DNA of 64,000 nucleotides from Chloroflexota bacterium (GTDB taxonomy: Bacteria > Chloroflexota > Anaerolineae > Anaerolineales > UBA11579): contig JACPVG010000032.1 of NCBI GenBank assembly GCA_016191875.1, positions 1-64,000 on the forward strand. Reading direction: 5' to 3'. Made by a program: the position numbers and the translations under genes. The notes beneath the pieces were generated by a model. It did no database searches. It was not told the origin of the DNA and saw only the letters and a program-made list of their open reading frames with translations. This document shows, piece after piece, positions 1-11,944 of the stretch (position 1 is the stretch's first letter; the number at the start of each line of letters is the position of its first letter).

Positions 1-1
1 G

Positions 2-547
2 GCGGTCGTCTTCACCAACCAGTTGCGCCAGAAGATCGGCGTGATGTTCGGCAACCCGGAGACCACCACCGGCGGCAACGCCCTCAAGTTCTATGCCAGC
101 ATCCGGCTGGACGTGCGCCGCATCCAGAGCATCAAGGCCGGCCAGGAGGTCATCGGCAACCGTACGCGCGTGCGCGTCGTCAAGAACAAGGTCGCCCCGC
201 CCTTCCGGACAGTGGAATTTGACATCATGTATAATGAGGGCATCTCCCGCAGCGGCGACTTGCTCGACCTCGCCGTCGAAATGGATGTCGTTGAAAAGCG
301 CGGTGCCTTCTACTCGTTCGGTGATCTGCGCCTCGGCCAGGGTCGCGAGAACGCCAAAGATTTCCTGCGCGACAATCCGGCCGTTGCCGGTGAGATCGAA
401 TCCATCATCCGCCAGAACCTGGTCACGGAAGGCGCGCCGCCGCCGCATGTCGCCAAAATCAGTCCAAATGGCTTTTCAGAAGAAAGCACTGACGAAGAAG
501 GCGCCGTGGCGGAGGAAGAACTCGCTTTCGAGTCGGACATGGATTGA
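2..547 (+). CDS. recA: RecA recombinase, 3' part (5' end outside window)
   Basis: This is the last 181 residues of RecA, the ATP-dependent strand-exchange protein of homologous recombination and the SOS response. The reading frame is open from base 2. It begins in the DNA-binding loop L2 ([20 protein letters not shown]) and continues through the [11 protein letters not shown] segment and the C-terminal region with [11 protein letters not shown]. After about residue 140 of the visible part the sequence becomes a variable acidic tail rich in Glu and Asp, as is usual for RecA. The stop is TGA at 545-547. A lipoprotein gene starts inside this tail in another frame. The N-terminal ATPase part lies upstream of the window. 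Confidence 0.98.
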   Translation, partial: AVVFTNQLRQKIGVMFGNPETTTGGNALKFYASIRLDVRRIQSIKAGQEVIGNRTRVRVVKNKVAPPFRTVEFDIMYNEGISRSGDLLDLAVEMDVVEKRGAFYSFGDLRLGQGRENAKDFLRDNPAVAGEIESIIRQNLVTEGAPPPHVAKISPNGFSEESTDEEGAVAEEELAFESDMD

Positions 548-1097
548 CCGTCCGTCAAACCGGCTTTACTTCATAATTTTGGTCTTCGCGCTCCTGCTCT
601 CCGCATGCGGAGAGCAGGCCGCGTCTGCACCCCAATACTTCATCGCCCCCACCCTCTCCCAGCCTCCGGCGCAGATACCGCTCGCCAGCCCAACGCCGCT
701 GGCGCTCACTCCTACACCGCCTTGCACAAATTCGCTGGCCTTCGTTGAGGACCTCACAGTTCCAGACGGCACGAAGTTCGCCCCCGGCGCAGAAATTGAC
801 AAGATCTGGCTGGTCAGGAATGACGGCACCTGCAACTGGGACGCCCGATACCGCCTGCGCTTTCTCGACGGCCAGCCGCTGGGCGCCGAGGATGAGCAGG
901 CGCTTTTCCCCGCCCGCGCCGGCGCAGAGGCGCAGATTCATATACTCTTCATCGCCCCTGACGAGCCGGGCACCTACGCCAGCCGCTGGCAGGCCTACAC
1001 GCCACTGGGCGAGCCATTCGGCGAGTTGATCTTCCTGCTCATCGAAGTGGATGCCGTCCTGGCCCCAACGCCAGCGCCAGAGGAGCCGGAACCATGA
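468..1097 (+). CDS. Lipoprotein with NBR1-type Ig-like domain
   Basis: A 209-residue predicted secreted lipoprotein. After a basic N-terminus comes a hydrophobic stretch ending in the lipobox LLLSAC, then a Pro/Thr-rich linker, then about 110 residues that fit the Ig-like domain known from NBR1: a [10 protein letters not shown] start, a [15 protein letters not shown] core, and an [14 protein letters not shown] strand near the end. In bacteria this domain is found on surface proteins and its ligand is unknown. The only ATG upstream of the signal peptide is at 468, 80 bases inside recA, with no clear ribosome binding site. A non-standard start near the recA stop (ATT 543 or TTG 579) is the alternative, so the start is uncertain. 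The gene is probably co-transcribed with recA. Confidence 0.75.
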   Translation: MAFQKKALTKKAPWRRKNSLSSRTWIDRPSNRLYFIILVFALLLSACGEQAASAPQYFIAPTLSQPPAQIPLASPTPLALTPTPPCTNSLAFVEDLTVPDGTKFAPGAEIDKIWLVRNDGTCNWDARYRLRFLDGQPLGAEDEQALFPARAGAEAQIHILFIAPDEPGTYASRWQAYTPLGEPFGELIFLLIEVDAVLAPTPAPEEPEP

Positions 1098-1107
1098 TGA
1101 CAATGGA

Positions 1108-1138
1108 AAAGTCCCGGGCGCTTCCCGTCCGGGACTTT
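1108..1138. terminator. Hairpin terminator between convergent recA unit and ahcY
   Basis: A 10-bp perfect stem (AAAGTCCCGG at 1108-1117 pairing with CCGGGACTTT at 1129-1138) closes an 11-nt loop. It lies between convergent genes and is flanked by short T-rich and A-rich tracts, so it could serve both directions. Confidence 0.7.
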
Positions 1139-1195
1139 CGTTGAAGGCTTCTGCTTGCTACCCAGGCAGGTGGGATCTACCGCCCGCTTGCCATC

Positions 1196-2509
<1,314 letters not shown>

Positions 2510-2517
2510 TCAGAGGA

Positions 2518-3483
2518 TTATAAAAGCACATCCAGAAGGCCGCCATCATCATAGAGTTCGCGGAATCGCTCCACAAACTCCCCGCGCGTGTACTCGTGTC
2601 CCTGGGGGCCGTCGCTTTCAAGGCAGTAGGTGGCCGCCAGGCTCCCCAACTGCCCGCACAGCGCCCAGTCCCAGCCCCGGCTGTACCCGGTCAGGAAACC
2701 GCCCCGGAAGGCGTCCCCTGCTCCGGTCGGGTCGACGATTCTCTCCGTCGGCGCGGCCGCGATCTCGTAGATCGCCTCTTTCAGGAAGATCGACGCGCCT
2801 TGCGGCCCGCGCGTGACCACCGCGAACTCCACCTGCCCAAGCACCTCACTTTGTGTCAGGCCGGTCTTGTTCTGGATCAGGCTGAATTCATAGTCGTTCA
2901 CGAACAGGGCCGTTGCCCCATCCAGGCCCTCGCGCAGCTCGCTGCTGTCCACACGCACGATCTGCTGGCTGGGGTCATAGGCATACGGCACTTCCATCTC
3001 TTTGCACTCGCGGATCATACGCCGCATGGCAGCCGGATCGTTGGGCGAGACCACCACCAGGTCGGGCCGCGTCGGCAGGTCGTGCAGACTCATCGACGCG
3101 GCGTCGCCCATCGCGCCGGGATAGAAACTCGCCAGCTGGGCATTCTGCCTGTCCGTCGTGGCAAAGAATGAGGCTGTGAACTTCCCGGGCACCACTTTGG
3201 CAAAGGTTGTATCCACCCCTTTGCGCTCCAGCCATTGGCGGTAGTCTTCGAAATCCTCTCCAACGGCGGCAAACACCTGCGGCCGCCCGCCCAACAGTGC
3301 CAGCGTGTAGGCGATATTGGGCGCGATGCCCCCCCGCCGTTTCACCATCGACTCCACCAGGAAGGACAGACTGATCGATTCCAGCCGGTCGGCCAGGATG
3401 TGTTCCCGGAAATCGCCCGGAAACGTCATCAGGTAATCGTAAGCAACCGAACCGGTCAGCAAGATGGATTTGGGTTTGTTCAT
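2518..3483 (-). CDS. PfkB/ribokinase-family sugar or nucleoside kinase, candidate adenosine kinase
   Basis: A 321-residue PfkB-fold kinase. The N-terminus GSVAYDYLMTFPGDF and the GGIAPNIAYTLALLGG motif (about residues 52-67) are those of the ribokinase group that includes bacterial adenosine kinase-like proteins. The catalytic signature DPTGAGDAFRGGF near residue 255 carries the anion hole and the Asp base. Its start codon overlaps the mtnA stop by four bases (ATGA), implying translational coupling, and ahcY follows. Adenosine kinase activity is inferred from this position: ahcY releases adenosine and a kinase would pull that equilibrium forward. Methylthioribose kinase belongs to another family, so the main alternative is a general sugar kinase. 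Confidence 0.88.
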   Translation of the reverse strand: MNKPKSILLTGSVAYDYLMTFPGDFREHILADRLESISLSFLVESMVKRRGGIAPNIAYTLALLGGRPQVFAAVGEDFEDYRQWLERKGVDTTFAKVVPGKFTASFFATTDRQNAQLASFYPGAMGDAASMSLHDLPTRPDLVVVSPNDPAAMRRMIRECKEMEVPYAYDPSQQIVRVDSSELREGLDGATALFVNDYEFSLIQNKTGLTQSEVLGQVEFAVVTRGPQGASIFLKEAIYEIAAAPTERIVDPTGAGDAFRGGFLTGYSRGWDWALCGQLGSLAATYCLESDGPQGHEYTRGEFVERFRELYDDGGLLDVLL

Positions 3484-4526
3484 TGGCCTGCCTTCAGCTC
3501 GCGAAGTGTTTTCTCGTAAGGCGGGTAAACGACGCCGTTCTCGGTCACAAACGCCGTGACCAGGGTGTGAGGTGTGATGTCAAAAGCAGGATTGCGCGCC
3601 TGTGCGCCCGCCGGCGCCACCCGCATTCCATCCTGTTCCAGTTCGAGCACTTCGGCCGGGTCGCGCTCCTCGATGGGAATCTCTTTGCCGCTGGCAACGG
3701 CGTGGTCGAAGGTCGAAGTTGGCGCCACCACATAGAAAGGTACATCGTTGGCGTGCGCCGCCAGCGCCAGCATATAGGTACCGATTTTGTTCGCCACGTC
3801 GCCGTTGGCGGCAACCCGATCCGCGCCCACCAGCACGCGTTGGGCTTCACCGCGGCTGAGGAAGTATCCCGCCGCGTTGTCGCTGATGATCTCGAACGGC
3901 ACGCCATACTGCTGGAGTTCCCAGGCCGTCAACTTCGCGCCCTGCAGCCGCGGGCGGGTCTCGTCCACCAATACCCGGATGCCCTTGCCTTGCTCGTGCG
4001 CCTTGCGGATGACTCCCAGCGCCGTCCCCCAATCAACAGTCGCCAGGGCTCCGGTATTGCAATGGTGGATAACGGTTTCTCCGGGCCGGATCAACGCCGC
4101 GCCGAAAGCCGCCATGCGTTCATTGGCATCCACATCCTCGTTGGCGATTCTCTCGGCCTCGGCCAGTGTCAGAGCGGCAAGCTCTGCGGCCGAACCGGCA
4201 AAGCCTTCCGACTTCGCCATCACCCGTTTCAGCGCCCAGGCAAGATTCACCGCGGTCGGGCGGGTGGCTCCCAGCCGCGCCGCCGCCTGCCTCAATTCCT
4301 GCTTGAGGCTCTCGGCATTTGCCGCCCGGCTGCGCGCTGCCGCCAGCGCCAGGCCGTAGGCCGCCGCCGCGCCGATGGCTGGCGCGCCGCGCGCGGCCAT
4401 CGTATGGATGCATTCAGCGACTTCTAGATGCGTGGAGAGGGTCAGCCACTTCAATTCCCCTGGCAAGGCCCGCTGGTCGATCATCTTCAACTGTTGGTGT
4501 TCCCTATCCCATTCGAGCGTTCGCAT
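3480..4526 (-). CDS. mtnA: S-methyl-5-thioribose-1-phosphate isomerase
   Basis: A 348-residue member of the eIF2B-related isomerase family that converts methylthioribose-1-phosphate to methylthioribulose-1-phosphate in methionine salvage. Visible motifs are RGAPAIGAAAAYGLAL near the N-terminus, HHCNTGALATVDWGTALG around the catalytic Cys, VDETRPRLQGAKLTAWEL, and GADRVAANGDVANKIGTY with the catalytic Asp. ATG 4526 is preferred to an in-frame GTG at 4535, which would sit right after a T-run. It heads the leftward operon. A sigma-70-like promoter and a terminator-like hairpin lie upstream. The preceding step, methylthioadenosine phosphorolysis, would be supplied by mtnP at 50.7 kb; the later salvage genes are not in the window. 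Confidence 0.96.
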   Translation of the reverse strand: MRTLEWDREHQQLKMIDQRALPGELKWLTLSTHLEVAECIHTMAARGAPAIGAAAAYGLALAAARSRAANAESLKQELRQAAARLGATRPTAVNLAWALKRVMAKSEGFAGSAAELAALTLAEAERIANEDVDANERMAAFGAALIRPGETVIHHCNTGALATVDWGTALGVIRKAHEQGKGIRVLVDETRPRLQGAKLTAWELQQYGVPFEIISDNAAGYFLSRGEAQRVLVGADRVAANGDVANKIGTYMLALAAHANDVPFYVVAPTSTFDHAVASGKEIPIEERDPAEVLELEQDGMRVAPAGAQARNPAFDITPHTLVTAFVTENGVVYPPYEKTLRELKAGQ

Positions 4527-4538
4527 CGCCTGCACACG

Positions 4539-4564
4539 AAAAGACGCCCTCTTCTGAGAGCGTC
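4539..4564 (-). terminator. Terminator-like hairpin in the mtnA leader (possible attenuator)
   Basis: On the minus strand GACGCTCTC and GAGGGCGTC form a stem of about 8-9 bp with one imperfect position and a 4-nt loop, followed at once by TTTT. It ends only 12 bases before the mtnA ATG and lies downstream of the predicted mtnA promoter, so it is inside the mtnA leader. It could attenuate mtnA, or be the terminator of the upstream capA-like gene that happens to lie here. Confidence 0.6.
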
Positions 4565-4586
4565 GTCACCGGAATTGACGAGCCGA

Positions 4587-4615
4587 AGTTTAGCACGGTT
4601 TCGAGCGCGTGTAAA
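4587..4615 (-). promoter_or_regulatory. Sigma-70-like promoter of the mtnA operon
   Basis: On the minus strand, TTTACA (4615-4610), a 17-bp spacer and TAAACT (4592-4587). The expected start near 4580 gives a leader of about 54 nt that contains the hairpin at 4543-4564. Confidence 0.65.
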
Positions 4616-4675
4616 GAATATGCTTCAACGACGCGGAAGGCTTGGCCGGATGCTTCCCCCAAAGCGCACATCCTC

Positions 4676-5800
4676 TCATCGGCGTGGCAGCCTCTCGCTG
4701 GCGGCCTGGATACGCGCCAGGATCTCCTCTGCCTCAGCGTCGGCGGCGAAATGCACGGTGCCGTCGCCGTCCACGACGGTGGGTATCAGGTTGTAATCCA
4801 CCAGTCGTGTGCCCACGAACCTGACGACCAGGATCACTCCCTGTTGGTGGTCGCGCGCCCAGGTCTGGTCGAAAACGAAATTCCCCAGCCCATAGAACAC
4901 TGGCACGCCATCGATGATCTCGACGGCCTGCACCACATGGGTGTGATTGCCCACCACCAGGTCTGCCCCCGCATCCACGGCGATCTGAGCCAGATCCAAC
5001 TGAAGATAATTTGGGTTCGGCACATCCTCCGGACCCCAATGTGGCATCGCGATTACCACGTCTGCAACCTCCCGGGCCGCGGCGATGGCCGCCCGCAGGT
5101 TGGCCTCGTCCAGCACAGCGATGCCAGGAGTGTCTGGCCCGGCAAATGCCTGGGGTTCGATCTGGCCCAAAGAGACGAACCCAAACCTGATGCCGTTCAC
5201 TTCGATGACTACTGGCTGCAGCGCCTCTGCCAGGTTTGCCCCCGCGCCCACCGGAGCGATTCCCACACGGCGTAAGTTTGCGAGCGTATCTTCAAAGGGG
5301 ATGTCGCCGCAGTTGGTCAGGCCGCAGTTTTTGATATGGTTGGTCGCCACACTCATCACATCGAACCCGGCCAGCGCCAGCGCATCGGCGTTCTCGCTGC
5401 CGCCCACCAGCACGAAAGTCGGGCGACAGCCGGCGCGCGGCGGATAGTCAGAAATCGTCGCGTTCAGAGTTCCAATGGCGAGGTCGGCCCCCTGAATCAA
5501 TTGACGCGGTTCATCGTAGAGATAATCCGGATCGCCGCGTTCATCGATGGCCGCCTGCACGCACCGCGCCGGTACGATCACCCCGGTGAACAGCAATAGG
5601 GTAACCGGCTCCTCAGTCGGTTTCAGCGTCGCCGTTTGTGTAGGCCGGGAAGAAGGTTCACCCGTGGGGGAAACAGTCGCTCTGGCCGCTGCTTGCAGCG
5701 CAGCCGGGGCAGCAGTTGGAGATGTTTGTGGGTTCCCCGAACAGCCCGTCAGCCCGAAGACGAGGACGGCAAGGAGCGCGTTACGTGCGCCAGTCGCCAT
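4676..5800 (-). CDS. CapA-family (PGA_cap) metallophosphatase-fold lipoprotein
   Basis: A 374-residue predicted lipoprotein: signal segment ALLAVLVFGLTGC, then a Thr/Pro-rich linker to about residue 65, then a CapA-like catalytic domain. Family signatures are present: SVATNHIKNCG, MPHWGPED, DAGADLVVGNHTHVVQ and VFYGLGNFVFDQ, supplying the expected His, Asn and Asp metal ligands. CapA relatives act outside the cell in polyglutamate capsule release or cell-wall metabolism, but the family is broad and the substrate here is unknown. The ATG at 5800 lies inside the end of the upstream DJ-1 gene (20-base overlap) and is chosen because it puts a normal signal peptide at the N-terminus. A longer in-frame extension exists upstream but is only a shadow of the DJ-1 gene. 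Confidence 0.9.
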   Translation of the reverse strand: MATGARNALLAVLVFGLTGCSGNPQTSPTAAPAALQAAARATVSPTGEPSSRPTQTATLKPTEEPVTLLLFTGVIVPARCVQAAIDERGDPDYLYDEPRQLIQGADLAIGTLNATISDYPPRAGCRPTFVLVGGSENADALALAGFDVMSVATNHIKNCGLTNCGDIPFEDTLANLRRVGIAPVGAGANLAEALQPVVIEVNGIRFGFVSLGQIEPQAFAGPDTPGIAVLDEANLRAAIAAAREVADVVIAMPHWGPEDVPNPNYLQLDLAQIAVDAGADLVVGNHTHVVQAVEIIDGVPVFYGLGNFVFDQTWARDHQQGVILVVRFVGTRLVDYNLIPTVVDGDGTVHFAADAEAEEILARIQAASERLPRR

Positions 5801-6374
5801 ATTCCATATAGACCGCCGTACGCCGGGCGGCCTCATTGCCCAGCAGGCGGCGCACCACGTGCAGGGACATATCGATGCCTGCTGAGATGCCCCCGGAGGT
5901 GATAACTCTACCGAGGTCCACAAAGCGTTTCTCGGCCGTCACCTGCCCGCCCGGCAGCATGGCTTGCAGCATATCCAGATTCTCATGGTGGGTGGTGGCT
6001 TCCAATCCATCCAGTAACCCGGCTGCGGCCAGTACCAGCGCGCCGGTGCACACCGAAAGCGTCAGTTCCTTCTCCGCGGCGTGATTCTTAATCCACTGCA
6101 CAATATCCGCATCTTTCATCACCCTGCGCGTGCCGAACCCGCCCGGCACAACCAGAACGTCCGGTTCAGGGCTGCCGGCGATTGCATAATCAGGGATGAC
6201 GACCAGGCCATTCCGCGCCCGAATCGGCCGCTTCTCCGCGGCAACCGTGTACACACGAAACGGCTCGTTGTTGTTCAGCTCGGCTGTCACCGCGAACACC
6301 TCAAACGGCCCGGCAAAATCCAGCACTTCCACATCATCGAACAGCAGAATCGCCACATGGCGGGTCTTCGTCAC
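5781..6374 (-). CDS. DJ-1/PfpI family protein
   Basis: A 197-residue protein of the class I glutamine amidotransferase-like DJ-1/PfpI superfamily. It has the N-terminal AILLFDDVEVLDFAGPFEVF with the conserved Glu, VLVVPGGFGTRRVM, and the nucleophile elbow LSVCTGALVLAAAGLLDG with Cys near residue 108, followed by TTHHENLDML and ITSGGISAGIDMSLHVV. This pattern is closest to the stand-alone AraC-like or isonitrile hydratase-like branch. The reaction cannot be fixed from sequence; hydratase, glyoxalase-like and regulatory roles are known in the family. The start is a GTG with GGAGG seven bases upstream. It is followed by the overlapping CapA-like gene and is divergent from the zinc-ribbon gene. 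Confidence 0.9.
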   Translation of the reverse strand: MTKTRHVAILLFDDVEVLDFAGPFEVFAVTAELNNNEPFRVYTVAAEKRPIRARNGLVVIPDYAIAGSPEPDVLVVPGGFGTRRVMKDADIVQWIKNHAAEKELTLSVCTGALVLAAAGLLDGLEATTHHENLDMLQAMLPGGQVTAEKRFVDLGRVITSGGISAGIDMSLHVVRRLLGNEAARRTAVYMEYGDWRT

Positions 6375-6434
6375 ACCTGCACCTCCGTTGAGACAACGCC
6401 GTCCATTCTATCATCCTCTCCAGAGAGGGCATGC

Positions 6435-6440
6435 TATAAT
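6435..6440 (+). promoter_or_regulatory. -10 box of a leaderless-type promoter
   Basis: A perfect TATAAT ends 9 bases before the ATG at 6450. Transcription would start at or within about three bases of the start codon. No convincing -35 box is seen. Confidence 0.55.
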
Positions 6441-6449
6441 CCCGGAGGA

Positions 6450-6956
6450 ATGCTTAACCCCACCACCCTTAACAGCATCCTCCTGGCATTGTCGGCCTGG
6501 GGCAGCGCCTTCCTGGTCGCCCTGTGGCTTAGCCTCATTTTCTGGACGATTCGAGATATTCGCGGCCGCACCGCCGACAACCTGCTGCGCACTCTGGCGG
6601 CGCTGGTCGTGGCTGGTCTGTTCCTCCCCGGGCTGGTGATCTATTTCATCCTGCGCCCGGCGCGCACGCTGGAAGAGGAATACCAGCAGAGCCTCGAAGA
6701 AGAGTCCCTGTTGCGCGCCATTGAGGAACGTCAACTGTGCCCGGGCTGCAGTCGCCAGGTTGAACGAACCTGGCTGGTCTGCCCGGACTGCCAGACACGC
6801 CTGAAAAAGGCCTGCCATCACTGCGGTAAGTTGATGGAACTGCATTGGAACATCTGCCCCCACTGTGCCACGCCCAGCCCCGGGATGCGCAAGGAAGGCC
6901 TGACGATGGATGAAGCCCTCCGGCCGACTCCGGCTGATATCCTGGACGAAGAATAG
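6450..6956 (+). CDS. Membrane protein with double zinc-ribbon domain
   Basis: A 168-residue protein with two N-terminal membrane segments (about residues 9-33 and 47-68) joined by a short basic loop, a Glu-rich helix, and then two zinc-ribbon knuckle pairs: CPGC ... CPDC and CHHC ... CPHC at about residues 97-140. The ribbons should face the cytoplasm if the termini are inside. Such double zinc-ribbon membrane proteins are of unknown function. A GGAGGA directly abuts the ATG, too close for normal Shine-Dalgarno use, and a TATAAT lies 9 bases upstream, so the mRNA is probably leaderless or nearly so. A terminator follows at 6971. Confidence 0.85.
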   Translation: MLNPTTLNSILLALSAWGSAFLVALWLSLIFWTIRDIRGRTADNLLRTLAALVVAGLFLPGLVIYFILRPARTLEEEYQQSLEEESLLRAIEERQLCPGCSRQVERTWLVCPDCQTRLKKACHHCGKLMELHWNICPHCATPSPGMRKEGLTMDEALRPTPADILDEE

Positions 6957-6970
6957 ATTTCCCCTATCTC

Positions 6971-6997
6971 GGCTTCTCCTGAGCCTGAAGCCGTTTC

Positions 6998-6999
<2 letters not shown>
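6971..6999 (+). terminator. Rho-independent terminator of the zinc-ribbon gene
   Basis: A 6-bp stem GGCTTC/GAAGCC with a 10-nt loop, followed by GTTTCTT. It just reaches the convergent eno stop codon. Confidence 0.55.
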
Positions 7000-10043
<3,044 letters not shown>

Positions 10044-10083
10044 TGGCTGTTCAACAGGGTGGCGGAGATGTGGTCGCGTGTCC

Positions 10084-10458
10084 TCATCCGACCAGCTTGG
10101 CGAGGTCTTCGGCGGCTCGCCGCATCTCGAGAAAGATCAGGCCCAGCTTGGCGTCGTCGCGCGTCAGCGCCGTCAGCACCGCTTCTTCGCCGACAGCCGT
10201 CAGCAGCACCAGACCGTTTTCGCCGCGGATGTAGAGTTCATCCAGCCCGCCCCGCCCCAGTTCGCTGGCGATGCGCTCGCCCAGCGAAAGCATGGCCGCC
10301 GACATGGCCGAAACGCGGTCTTCTTCAACGTCGTTGGGCAGCGCCGAAGCCATCGTCAGCCCATCGACCGACACCACCGCCGAAGCGACAATATCCGCCG
10401 CCGCGGCCTGCATATCTCGGAGTCGATTAACCATTTGATCTGAGCGCGAGTCGGCCAT
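10084..10458 (-). CDS. Roadblock/LC7 domain protein
   Basis: A 124-residue single-domain Roadblock/LC7 protein, the fold of MglB-type GTPase-activating and scaffold proteins. It contains the diagnostic VVSVDGLTMASALP strand-turn, a helical RVSAMSAAMLSLGERIA segment and the LVLLTAVGEEAVLTALTRDDAKLGLI beta-strand pair before a C-terminal helix. Such proteins commonly regulate Ras-like GTPases of the MglA type, but no GTPase gene is nearby, so the partner is unknown. The ATG has AGGA eight bases upstream. It has its own promoter at 10507-10535 and terminator at 10003-10043, so it looks monocistronic. Confidence 0.93.
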   Translation of the reverse strand: MADSRSDQMVNRLRDMQAAAADIVASAVVSVDGLTMASALPNDVEEDRVSAMSAAMLSLGERIASELGRGGLDELYIRGENGLVLLTAVGEEAVLTALTRDDAKLGLIFLEMRRAAEDLAKLVG

Positions 10459-10506
10459 CTGAAATTCCTGGAACGTGGATTATGGGCCTTGCAACCCAAT
10501 ACGCTG

Positions 10507-10535
10507 AGTCTACCATATCTGAGACGGCTTTGCAA
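10507..10535 (-). promoter_or_regulatory. Promoter of the Roadblock gene
   Basis: On the minus strand, TTGCAA (10535-10530), a 17-bp spacer and TAGACT (10512-10507). The expected start is near 10500, giving a leader of about 40 nt. Confidence 0.55.
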
Positions 10536-10681
10536 AACCGGCCCGCTGCCGCCGATCTGGACTCCTCTCTGCCCCGGTCTGCGCCCCGCCACCGGCTGCC
10601 TGTTTACCTCTATCCACTTCCTGCTGTCGACTGTCAACTGCCTGCTATCCACTATCTCATCGTTTTCTTAATCGCGACGCG

Positions 10682-10711
10682 TTGACCTGCCCCCATCCCT
10701 TGTGCTAGACT
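10682..10711 (+). promoter_or_regulatory. Promoter placing transcription start at the ATG of 10720
   Basis: TTGACC (10682-10687), an 18-bp spacer and TAGACT (10706-10711). Only 8 bases separate the -10 box from ATG 10720, so the transcript should be leaderless. The rest of the 261-bp gap upstream holds the divergent Roadblock promoter and otherwise nothing recognisable. Confidence 0.6.
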
Positions 10712-10719
10712 CGCCTCTG

Positions 10720-11319
10720 ATGCGCCCGGTATTCGATTGGCGGGTTATTTTGCATTTAATCGTCCTTGCACTTGCCGCCCCCTGGCAGCAGGGCGAAAAT
10801 TCGGCGCGCATCCTCACTCCCGTTTCAGGCGAGGCCCTCCAGGGCCTGGTGGCCGTCGAAGGCGACGCCCTTGGGCCGGATTTCTCGAACTACACCCTGG
10901 CCTTCTCCAATGCTGACGACCTAACCGGCACACGCTTCATTATTCAAAACGCTACACGCCCGGTGGAAAAGGGTTTGCTGGGCGAATGGGACACCAGCAG
11001 CCTTTCTGACGGCCAATATACGCTCATTCTCGCCGTTGAACTGACGTCCGGTGAAGTCCTGGAATCCCGCGTCGACGGTCTCCGCGTCCGTAACTATACG
11101 CCGGTTGAAACCAATACGCCCGCCCCCACCGAGACGCCGGCGCCCGGGCAGGCGCCTACGGCGACCTCCACACTACCCCCACCTACCGTCACTGCCCTCC
11201 CCCCTAACCCGGCCGAGCTGCCGTCGCAGGCAATCCGGGATTCCGTTCTGGTAGGAGCAATCGCCTGTCCGCTTCTTTTGGCCGCCCTGGCCTTATACCG
11301 ATACCGCCGGGAGAAATAA
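10720..11319 (+). CDS. Membrane-anchored surface protein with Ig-like domain
   Basis: A 199-residue predicted exported protein. It has an N-terminal hydrophobic segment (VILHLIVLALAAPW), a beta-rich domain of about 100 residues beginning ARILTPVSGEALQGLVAVEG, the pattern of bacterial Ig-like surface modules, a Thr/Pro-rich spacer of about 40 residues, and a C-terminal membrane helix (VLVGAIACPLLLAALALY) followed by basic YRYRREK as a stop-transfer. I do not recognise a specific function; adhesion or envelope structure is a guess. ATG 10720 is preferred to an upstream GTG at 10702, because the promoter's -10 box lies between them. pth follows after four bases. Confidence 0.8.
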   Translation: MRPVFDWRVILHLIVLALAAPWQQGENSARILTPVSGEALQGLVAVEGDALGPDFSNYTLAFSNADDLTGTRFIIQNATRPVEKGLLGEWDTSSLSDGQYTLILAVELTSGEVLESRVDGLRVRNYTPVETNTPAPTETPAPGQAPTATSTLPPPTVTALPPNPAELPSQAIRDSVLVGAIACPLLLAALALYRYRREK

Positions 11320-11323
11320 GCCT

Positions 11324-11944
11324 ATGGGGCTTTTCGGAATGACGCCAAAGCGCATCTTTCAGGAACCCGCCGAGATGTACCTCATCGTCGGATTGGGCAA
11401 TCCCGGCCTGAAGTATCAAAACAACCGGCACAACGTCGGTTTCATGGTGTTGGACGAGATCGCCCGCAGGCAGGGCGCAGCATTCACGCGGGTGGAATCG
11501 CGCGCCCTCGTCACCAAGACCGATTATCGCGGCCGCCGCCTGGTTCTCGCCAAACCCCGTACCTATATGAATCTCTCCGGTCAGGCCGTAGGCGGGCTGG
11601 CGCGGTTCTACAAGATTCCGCTGGAACGCCTTCTGGTTGTCTACGACGAGGTCGACCTGCCATTCGAGGCCATCCGGGCAAGGCGTGAAGGCGGGTCGGC
11701 GGGCCACAATGGGATGAAGTCGATCATCGAGCATCTCGCCACACAGGAATTTCCCCGGCTTCGCATCGGGATTGACCGGCCGCCCGGCAAAATGGCGACG
11801 CCGAACTATGTATTGCAGGACTTTTCCAGGGAACAGTTGCAGGTTCTCCCTTCCGTGCTGGAACGGGCCGCCGAGGCTGCCCTGCTGTTCGTCACCGACG
11901 GCATCGAGGCCGCCATGAATCGCTTCAACCAGAACGAATTATGA
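11324..11944 (+). CDS. pth: Peptidyl-tRNA hydrolase
   Basis: A 206-residue enzyme that cleaves the ester bond of peptidyl-tRNA to recycle tRNA from stalled translation. It shows YLIVGLGNPGLKYQNNRHNVGF with the catalytic His, KPRTYMNLSG with the substrate Asn, VVYDEVDLPF with the catalytic Asp, and GGSAGHNGMKSI. The family core starts at the Met of codon 18 (ATG 11375, with AGGAA upstream). The longer form from ATG 11324, also with a GGGAG upstream, adds 17 residues, so either start is possible. The stop overlaps the mfd start by four bases (ATGA). Confidence 0.96.
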   Translation: MGLFGMTPKRIFQEPAEMYLIVGLGNPGLKYQNNRHNVGFMVLDEIARRQGAAFTRVESRALVTKTDYRGRRLVLAKPRTYMNLSGQAVGGLARFYKIPLERLLVVYDEVDLPFEAIRARREGGSAGHNGMKSIIEHLATQEFPRLRIGIDRPPGKMATPNYVLQDFSREQLQVLPSVLERAAEAALLFVTDGIEAAMNRFNQNEL

